Below, piece after piece: positions 19,055 through 27,369 of a stretch of DNA of 27,369 nt. The notes under the pieces were generated by a model. The model had not been told where the DNA came from. It saw only the letters and a list, made by a program, of their open reading frames with translations, and ran no database searches. Origin of the DNA: Nemertoderma westbladi (lineage: Eukaryota > Xenacoelomorpha > Nemertodermatida > Nemertodermatidae); the NCBI GenBank assembly GCA_032718475.1, contig JAUCBJ010002040.1:1-27369 (forward strand), read 5' to 3'. A program made the translations under genes and the position numbers. How positions within the stretch are numbered: position 1 is the first letter of the stretch; each line of letters opens with the position of its first letter.

Positions 19055-19427
19055 AGGCCTGTTTACACGTGGCAACTTTTAGAGCAACTTTCTCGGCAAC
19101 TTGTAGAGCAACCCAGGTTGCCGATCAAGTTGCTCCGTGTAAACACGTAAAAAAGTTGCTGTTAAAGTTGCTCAACTTTTACGGCAACTTAAAGGAATTT
19201 GCGTTGACGAATAATCAAATTAAATATCAAAAACTAGCTAGTAGATAAAATGACCCACTATTTTACAGTCAAACTAGCCAAGTTGCTCTAAAAGTTGCCG
19301 GCCAAGTTGCTGGTAAAGTTGGTGGTAAAGTTGCCACGTGTAAACAGCGATTAAATTAAGTTGCTCTAAAAAAAGTTGCTAGTTGCCGAGAAAGTTGCTC
19401 TAAAAATTGCCACGTGTAAACAGGCCT
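19055..19427. mobile_element. Harbinger-like MITE, 373 bp, inserted in LINE copy 2
   Basis: The terminal inverted repeats start AGGCCTGTTTACACGTGGCA and continue for about 47 bp with one mismatch. A TAA lies on both sides (19052-19054 and 19428-19430). Removing the element and one TAA restores CCGTAAAGGTCG, exactly as in the uninterrupted LINE copy 1. A 3-bp TWA-type duplication and GGCC-starting termini fit the PIF/Harbinger superfamily; a transposase is absent, so it is non-autonomous. Inside are many AAGTTGC motifs and extra internal copies of CGTGTAAACA (about 19136 and 19338), so the right end looks partly duplicated. Confidence 0.9.
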
Positions 19428-20345
19428 TAAAGGTCGTCGGACCATGGAGCCTATTCTGACACTTAAAAGGATAAATCGAAGATTTATCAATACAGAAAGA
19501 CAGAGAAATAGCTTTTATCTTTGTTGACTTCTTTAAAGCCTTCTACTCAGTCTCCCGACCACGTATGTTCAGCATACTGGCAGGATATGGGATTCATGAG
19601 GAAATCAGATCACTGTACGATGGTTCCACCACATTTGTGTCTACTGCTGATGGTGACACAGATCCATTCGATAGTCTTATGGGGAGTCCTTGAAGGTGAC
19701 ACACTTGCACCATTCTTATTCGTAATTGTGGTTGATTATGTTCTACGCATGTCCTTAGACCATCGTAATAAAGATGGGGTGTTAGTACAGTAATACCCCT
19801 ACTGGCACAAGAAGTAGAGAAAATCCAACAAAGTACCTTACTGATCTAGACTTTGCTGATGACTTTAGGGTTCTGTCAGAATCACTAGAGGGAGGCCATT
19901 AAGACTCCTCTGCTCATTGGAGCAGGTTCTTGTGTCTTTTTGTAAATTCCAAGAAGACCAAAATCATGACAGTGAACCTTGACAGCCCTCAAGAAATGTC
20001 TGATCGTAAGGGCATAAGCTCTAGGGACGGCTTGCTTGAGCACGTGGATGACTTCTGCAACTTGGGATCTTGGATCCGAAAGTCAGGTGAAGACCTTCGG
20101 ATACGTAATGGGAAGGCATGGGCAGCGTTAAATAGTCTGACCAGGATTTGGAAGTCCCATAGAATAAAACGGAACCTTAAGGTTCGATTATTTGTGGTAG
20201 TGGTAGTACCGTCAGTACTCTTATATGGGAGTCCATGTTGGGCTCTAATTGCAGAGGATACCAAATCTCTGGATGGACACACACAAGAATGCTGCGCCGG
20301 GTTCATTGTGTCAAGTACAATGTACACATCTCCAATCAGACTATA

Positions 20346-20690
20346 TACGAATTATTAAGTATAAAACTTAATTAATGCAAAGATAAAAAGCGCATTTGGA
20401 AGGAATGCCATGGAACGTTTCGTGTAATTACGAATCTTAATATTAATTAAGTTTTAATTCAGTTTAATTCAGGATATACTAATACCGGATTTTGCGGACT
20501 ATTATTACATGTGAAAAATGACCATTGATGACATTATTTAATGGTTTGGTAATGTCCAAATTAGAATACTTCTGTCAAGTACTGGAATCCTCGTAATATT
20601 GCAGACACCCAAAAAATCGTTATATTAAAAAAAAAATTATAAAATATAACTATGGAGCCCCTAAGGGGACATGAAAAATAAAAAAATTCT
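20346..20690. other. AT-rich spacer holding a LINE crumb
   Basis: Apart from the LINE fragment listed separately, it is AT-rich. CCCCTAAGGGG at about 20659-20669 is a small palindrome just before the satellite. Confidence 0.5.
20540..20625 (+). pseudogene. LINE C-terminal crumb of another family
   Basis: LVMSKLEYFCQVL, then after a one-base shift WNPRNIADTQKIV. The pattern LVRSxLEYCSQVWNPxxxxDIxxLE is typical of the region after the RT palm in CR1/Jockey-type LINE proteins. Only about 28 codons are recognisable. Confidence 0.5.
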
Positions 20691-23600
20691 AACACGAACT
20701 TTGTGTTACAAACGCGAACTTCGACTTACTAACACGAACTTCGACTTACTAACACGAACTTCGACTTACTAACACGAACTTCGACTTACTAACACGAACT
20801 TCGTCTTACTAACACGAACTTCGACTTACTAACACGAACTTCGTCTTACTAACACGAACTTCGTCTTACTAACACGAACTTCGACTTACTAACACGAACT
20901 TCGTCTTACTAACACGAACTTCGACTTACTAACACAAACTTCGTCTTACTAACACGAACTTCGTCTTACTAACACGAACTTCGTCTTACTAACACGAACT
21001 TCGTCTTACTAACACGAACTTCGTCTTACTAACACGAACTTCGTCTTACTAACACGAACTTCGTCTTACTAACACGAACTTCGACTTACTAACACGAACT
21101 TCGTCTTACTAACACGAACTTCGACTTACTAACACGAACTTCGTCTTACTAACACGAACTTCGTCTTACTAACACGAACTTCGACTTACTAACACGAACT
21201 TCGTCTTACTAACACGAACTTCGTCTTACTAACACGAACTTCGACTTACTAACACGAACTTTGTGTTACAAACACGAACTTCGTCTTACTAACACGAACT
21301 TCGTCTTACTAACACGAACTTCGACTTACTAACACGAACTTCGTCTTACTAACACGAACTTCGACTTACTAACACGAACTTCGTCTTACTAACACGAACT
21401 TCGACTTACTAACACGAACTTCGTCTTACTAACACGAACTTCGTCTTACTAACACGAACTTCGTCTTACTAACACGAACTTCGACTTACTAACACGAACT
21501 TCGTCTTACTAACACGAACTTCGTCTTACTAACACGAACTTCGTCTTACTAACACGAACTTCGTCTTACTAACACGAACTTCGACTTACTAACACGAACT
21601 TCGTCTTACTAACACGAACTTCGTCTTACTAACACGAACTTCGTCTTACTAACACGAACTTCGTCTTACTAACACGAACTTCGTCTTACTAACACGAACT
21701 TCGTCTTACTAACACGAACTTCGTCTTACTAACACGAACTTCGACTTACTAACACGAACTTCGTCTTACTAACACGAACTTCGTCTTACTAACACGAACT
21801 TCGTCTTACTAACACGAACTTCGTCTTACTAACACGAACTTCGACTTACTAACACGAACTTCGACTTACTAACACGAACTTCGTCTTACTAACACGAACT
21901 TCGTCTTACTAACACGAACTTCGTCTTACTAACACGAACTTCGTCTTACTAACACGAACTTCGTCTTACTAACACGAACTTCGTCTTACTAACACGAACT
22001 TCGTCTTACTAACACGAACTTCGTCTTACTAACACGAACTTCGTCTTACTAACACGAACTTCGTCTTACTAACACGAACTTCGTCTTACTAACACGAACT
22101 TCGTCTTACTAACACGAACTTCGACTTACTAACACGAACTTCGTCTTACTAACACGAACTTCGTCTTACTAACACGAACTTCGTCTTACTAACACGAACT
22201 TCGTCTTACTAACACGAACTTCGTCTTACTAACACGAACTTCGTCTTACTAACACGAACTTCGTCTTACTAACACGAACTTCGTCTTACTAACACGAACT
22301 TCGTCTTACTAACACGAACTTCGTCTTACTAACACGAACTTCGTCTTACTAACACGAACTTCGTCTTACTAACACGAACTTCGTCTTACTAACACGAACT
22401 TCGTCTTACTAACACGAACTTCGTCTTACTAACACGAACTTCGTCTTACTAACACGAACTTCGTCTTACTAACACGAACTTCGTCTTACTAACACGAACT
22501 TCGTCTTACTAACACGAACTTCGTCTTACTAACACGAACTTCGTCTTACTAACACGAACTTCGTCTTACTAACACGAACTTCGTCTTACTAACACGAACT
22601 TCGTCTTACTAACACGAACTTCGTCTTACTAACACGAACTTCGTCTTACTAACACGAACTTCGTCTTACTAACACGAACTTCGTCTTACTAACACGAACT
22701 TCGTCTTACTAACACGAACTTCGTCTTACTAACACGAACTTCGTCTTACTAACACGAACTTCGTCTTACTAACACGAACTTCGTCTTACTAACACGAACT
22801 TCGTCTTACTAACACGAACTTCGTCTTACTAACACGAACTTCGTCTTACTAACACGAACTTCGTCTTACTAACACGAACTTCGTCTTACTAACACGAACT
22901 TCGTCTTACTAACACGAACTTCGTCTTACTAACACGAACTTCGTCTTACTAACACGAACTTCGTCTTACTAACACGAACTTCGTCTTACTAACACGAACT
23001 TCGTCTTACTAACACGAACTTCGTCTTACTAACACGAACTTCGTCTTACTAACACGAACTTCGTCTTACTAACACGAACTTCGTCTTACTAACACGAACT
23101 TCGTCTTACTAACACGAACTTCGTCTTACTAACACGAACTTCGTCTTACTAACACGAACTTCGTCTTACTAACACGAACTTCGTCTTACTAACACGAACT
23201 TCGTCTTACTAACACGAACTTCGTCTTACTAACACGAACTTCGTCTTACTAACACGAACTTCGTCTTACTAACACGAACTTCGTCTTACTAACACGAACT
23301 TCGTCTTACTAACACGAACTTCGTCTTACTAACACGAACTTCGTCTTACTAACACGAACTTCGTCTTACTAACACGAACTTCGTCTTACTAACACGAACT
23401 TCGTCTTACTAACACGAACTTCGTCTTACTAACACGAACTTCGTCTTACTAACACGAACTTCGTCTTACTAACACGAACTTCGTCTTACTAACACGAACT
23501 TCGTCTTACTAACACGAACTTCGTCTTACTAACACGAACTTCGTCTTACTAACACGAACTTCGTCTTACTAACACGAACTTCGTCTTACTAACACGAACT

Positions 23601-25977
23601 TCGTCTTACTAACACGAACTTCGTCTTACTAACACGAACTTCGTCTTACTAACACGAACTTCGTCTTACTAACACGAACTTCGTCTTACTAACACGAACT
23701 TCGTCTTACTAACACGAACTTCGTCTTACTAACACGAACTTCGTCTTACTAACACGAACTTCGTCTTACTAACACGAACTTCGTCTTACTAACACGAACT
23801 TCGTCTTACTAACACGAACTTCGTCTTACTAACACGAACTTCGTCTTACTAACACGAACTTCGTCTTACTAACACGAACTTCGTCTTACTAACACGAACT
23901 TCGTCTTACTAACACGAACTTCGTCTTACTAACACGAACTTCGTCTTACTAACACGAACTTCGTCTTACTAACACGAACTTCGTCTTACTAACACGAACT
24001 TCGTCTTACTAACACGAACTTCGTCTTACTAACACGAACTTCGTCTTACTAACACGAACTTCGTCTTACTAACACGAACTTCGTCTTACTAACACGAACT
24101 TCGTCTTACTAACACGAACTTCGTCTTACTAACACGAACTTCGTCTTACTAACACGAACTTCGTCTTACTAACACGAACTTCGTCTTACTAACACGAACT
24201 TCGTCTTACTAACACGAACTTCGTCTTACTAACACGAACTTCGTCTTACTAACACGAACTTCGTCTTACTAACACGAACTTCGTCTTACTAACACGAACT
24301 TCGTCTTACTAACACGAACTTCGTCTTACTAACACGAACTTCGTCTTACTAACACGAACTTCGTCTTACTAACACGAACTTCGTCTTACTAACACGAACT
24401 TCGTCTTACTAACACGAACTTCGTCTTACTAACACGAACTTCGTCTTACTAACACGAACTTCGTCTTACTAACACGAACTTCGTCTTACTAACACGAACT
24501 TCGTCTTACTAACACGAACTTCGTCTTACTAACACGAACTTCGTCTTACTAACACGAACTTCGTCTTACTAACACGAACTTCGTCTTACTAACACGAACT
24601 TCGTCTTACTAACACGAACTTCGTCTTACTAACACGAACTTCGTCTTACTAACACGAACTTCGTCTTACTAACACGAACTTCGTCTTACTAACACGAACT
24701 TCGTCTTACTAACACGAACTTCGTCTTACTAACACGAACTTCGTCTTACTAACACGAACTTCGTCTTACTAACACGAACTTCGTCTTACTAACACGAACT
24801 TCGTCTTACTAACACGAACTTCGTCTTACTAACACGAACTTCGTCTTACTAACACGAACTTCGTCTTACTAACACGAACTTCGTCTTACTAACACGAACT
24901 TCGTCTTACTAACACGAACTTCGTCTTACTAACACGAACTTCGTCTTACTAACACGAACTTCGTCTTACTAACACGAACTTCGTCTTACTAACACGAACT
25001 TCGTCTTACTAACACGAACTTCGTCTTACTAACACGAACTTCGTCTTACTAACACGAACTTCGTCTTACTAACACGAACTTCGTCTTACTAACACGAACT
25101 TCGTCTTACTAACACGAACTTCGTCTTACTAACACGAACTTCGTCTTACTAACACGAACTTCGTCTTACTAACACGAACTTCGTCTTACTAACACGAACT
25201 TCGTCTTACTAACACGAACTTCGTCTTACTAACACGAACTTCGTCTTACTAACACGAACTTCGTCTTACTAACACGAACTTCGTCTTACTAACACGAACT
25301 TCGTCTTACTAACACGAACTTCGTCTTACTAACACGAACTTCGTCTTACTAACACGAACTTCGTCTTACTAACACGAACTTCGTCTTACTAACACGAACT
25401 TCGTCTTACTAACACGAACTTCGTCTTACTAACACGAACTTCGTCTTACTAACACGAACTTCGTCTTACTAACACGAACTTCGTCTTACTAACACGAACT
25501 TCGTCTTACTAACACGAACTTCGTCTTACTAACACGAACTTCGTCTTACTAACACGAACTTCGTCTTACTAACACGAACTTCGTCTTACTAACACGAACT
25601 TCGTCTTACTAACACGAACTTCGTCTTACTAACACGAACTTCGTCTTACTAACACGAACTTCGTCTTACTAACACGAACTTCGTCTTACTAACACGAACT
25701 TCGTCTTACTAACACGAACTTCGTCTTACTAACACGAACTTCGACTTACTAACACGAACTTCGTCTTACTAACACGAACTTCGACTTACTAACACGAACT
25801 TCGTCTTACTAACACGAACTTCGTCTTACTAACACGAACTTCGTCTTACTAACACGAACTTCGTCTTACTAACACGAACTTCGTCTTACTAACACGAACT
25901 TCGTCTTACTAACACGAACTTCGTCTTACTAACACGAACTTCGACTTACTAACACGAACTTCGTCTTACTAACACGA
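20691..25977. repeat. Satellite B, 20-bp unit, about 264 copies
   Basis: The unit is TCGWCTTACTAACACGAACT, in constant 20-bp register from about 20691 to 25977 with no insertion or deletion visible. W is T in most units. About 20 A-units fall in the first 72 units and three in the last dozen. From 22141 to 25740 (180 units) every unit reads the T form. Rare variants are TTGTGTTACA at 20701 and 21261, AACGCGAACT at 20711 and AACACAAACT at 20931. Two CpGs per unit make it CpG-dense in an AT-rich locus. Stop codons occur on both strands, so it is not coding. The right edge breaks into AACACGATGTTCGAAGTTCG. The array may be longer or shorter in the real genome. Confidence 0.98.
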
Positions 25978-26058
25978 TGTTCGAAGTTCGAGTTACGAGC
26001 TCCATATATAACACTAAGCTACCGTGGAAATTAATTTTATTCGCGACATTTTTCGGTA

Positions 26059-26871
26059 CTGGTTCAGTATGCGTAAACCCCCCACCAAATGTTATCTACT
26101 AGCTAGTTTTGATTATTTCTTTTTTTGAAATGTACCAGAACATGTTAGCTATTTTATTTTGAAAAACTTAAAGTTCTAGTAAAAACTATTTTTTGTTCAA
26201 GAACATTTTTTAGACAAATGCCTGGTTTGCATTTAAAAAGCATGGGATGGAAAAAGCAAAGAAGTAAAATAATTGAAATTTTGAACCATTTTATTAAATT
26301 ATGATGATAGCTAGTATAGTTAATGGTAGCTAATAAATAATAAAAGCAATTTACACAATAAAAAAATGGTCAGTATTTTTTTCAAATTTTCAATTTTTAT
26401 TATTTCACTAGCTAATATAAAGTACTAACTAACACAAAATCAAAATTACGAGCTACCATCTTAGTATCAGGTCAAATAATATACCTCATGATAAAAGCCA
26501 TGAAAAAAATTGGTCAAAAAGTGAGTACCCAATACATACAAATTTGATACACAGGGCCTATGCTTCTAGCACCCAGAACGTTTTATACGCATAAATTGGC
26601 ACATAGTGTATAGGACTAGCTAGTTTTTATTTAAGATAATAATGTTACCAGAGAATCATTGAAATGCTAAATACTGTTGATATAACGAACTCATAAGATA
26701 ATACAAACATTTTTTTTTAAAAGATGTTTCAGAAGGAAAATATTTGTTCTAGAACATTATTTTTTATAAACTAATAGCTAACATGTTGTAGATCATTTCA
26801 AAAAAAGAAATTATCAAAAAGTAATTAGTATAAAAAATTTGGCGGGGGGTGTACGGATACTGAACCCAGTG
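26059..26871. mobile_element. Inverted-repeat element, 813 bp, TA-flanked
   Basis: The left end CTGGTTCAGTATGCG followed by TAAACCCCCCACCAAA mirrors the right end, read on the minus strand as CACTGGGTTCAGTATCCG then TACACCCCCCGCCAAA. Similarity continues inward for about 120 bp, including ATTTCTTTTTTTGAAATG and AACATGTTAGCTATT. TA lies on both sides (26057-26058 and 26872-26873), which suits a Tc1/mariner-type MITE; two bases seem lost from the left tip. The interior is AT-rich, rich in TAGCTA motifs, and has no transposase. Confidence 0.75.
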
Positions 26872-27369
26872 TAATTATAGATTATAATTGTAGTTTAGGT
26901 TGTGGCAATAATTTAGAACTAGCTAATGTTTTATTAAATAAAAAGTTATTGGATTTTATTGTTGCTAGTGTTTATTTTATCAAAGACAGGCCTTCAAAGA
27001 AAGCTATACCATTGACTGAACCATAACTTGGTATTAAAAAAATAGGGGGCCTATCCCATTTGACAATTACTATTTAATAACACAATTAAATAAATATATA
27101 TACTAAATATATATTCATATGTATACTAAACAAGACACCCTGAACAGTGTTTATCACGCCTTGATACTAAGTAATCTACGCATTAGGTGTGCGATTGTTT
27201 ACAGTTGTTTGTTGTAGTAACTGAATTTAGTTGCATAAATGCATTAAAATATTAGAGTGACTAATTAAGCATTCGCAACCCCGAGATATTGAAATAATGT
27301 AACAAAATTACGTACACCATTGTATGCAAAGGGGTCTATTCAGCATAGTTCTCGTTTATTTATATAAAC
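26872..27369. other. AT-rich intergenic DNA, no gene seen
   Basis: Very AT-rich to the window end, with no repeat or frame I can support. Confidence 0.5.

Larger units (their letters stand above)
17980..20345 (+). pseudogene. LINE family A copy 2, decayed, with endonuclease remnant
   Basis: Same family as 12809-14519 but on the plus strand and far more damaged. It keeps part of the endonuclease that copy 1 lacks: VEEVENFYYNLQEAT (about 17990-18035), then LWNHTGPNGQKSHLEHILF (about 18209-18265) and SSDHRLIVAKVRLSLR (about 18344-18392), the typical end of an apurinic-type LINE endonuclease. The linker and RT fingers (18670-18930) align with copy 1 through TGACAGGGTATTGCCTGATA. About 90 bp are missing near 18930, and a C25 run sits at 18841. 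A MITE splits it at 19055-19427. After that come GVLEGDTLAPFLF (about 19682-19720), FADD (about 19850-19861), VNSKKTKIMTV, and LLYGSPCWAL (about 20218-20247). It stops matching copy 1 at about 20345, so the 3' end is lost. Confidence 0.88.

Noticed and set aside
19989-20327. Minus-strand 112-codon frame
   Set aside because: It is antisense to the LINE copy 2 C-terminal coding region.
20691-25977. CRISPR-like array
   Set aside because: The 20-bp units abut without any spacers, and the context is eukaryotic; this is a satellite.
20691-25977. Telomeric repeat
   Set aside because: The 20-bp unit has no resemblance to TTAGGG-type telomere repeats, and unique sequence lies on both sides.

Overview
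The window looks like a repeat-dominated intergenic stretch of an invertebrate-type animal genome. It is AT-rich and has no bacterial gene packing, no operons and no rRNA or tRNA genes. It is full of the remains of non-LTR retrotransposons (LINEs), a Penelope-like element, MITE-like inverted-repeat elements, minisatellites and one 5.3 kb satellite array. The species cannot be named from the sequence. Almost every recognisable coding signal belongs to a transposable element and is broken. One 208-codon open frame (17086-17712) is the only candidate for a host gene or exon.

Layout, left to right. 1-905 is featureless. 906-1219 is a G-rich 15-bp minisatellite. 1220-3474 is AT-rich with no gene I can support. 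3475-4285 is a 20-bp satellite (38 units) with a 21-bp duplication at its left edge. 4286-5735 holds a short dispersed repeat and a doubtful LINE tail. 5736-6350 is five tandem copies of a 127/129-bp unit. 6566-7805 is a wrecked Penelope-like element (reverse transcriptase, then probable GIY-YIG remnant). 7950-10219 is a wrecked LINE of one family (family B). 10220-12337 is AT-rich with a diverged three-copy repeat. 12338-15241 is bounded by inverted-repeat arms. Inside it lies a 5'-truncated, nearly intact LINE (family A, minus strand, 12809-14519) flanked by 79-bp direct repeats, and a perfect 78-bp triplication. 15242-17085 holds poly-C and poly-G tracts, a LINE crumb and a pair of hairpins. 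17086-17712 is the open frame. 17980-20345 is a second, plus-strand, decayed family A copy, interrupted by a 373-bp Harbinger-like MITE at 19055-19427. 20540-20625 is a crumb of a further LINE. 20691-25977 is the large 20-bp satellite (about 264 units). 26059-26871 is an 813-bp inverted-repeat element with TA flanks. The rest is AT-rich.

No gene set here works together as a pathway. The window records nested insertions (MITE into LINE, LINE into older DNA) and repeated tandem amplification. I see no convincing new biological system. The observations most worth following are the 79-bp target-site duplication, the nested MITE with its reconstructable empty site, the homogenised core of the large satellite, the inverted-repeat design of both 20-bp satellites, and the orphan open frame.
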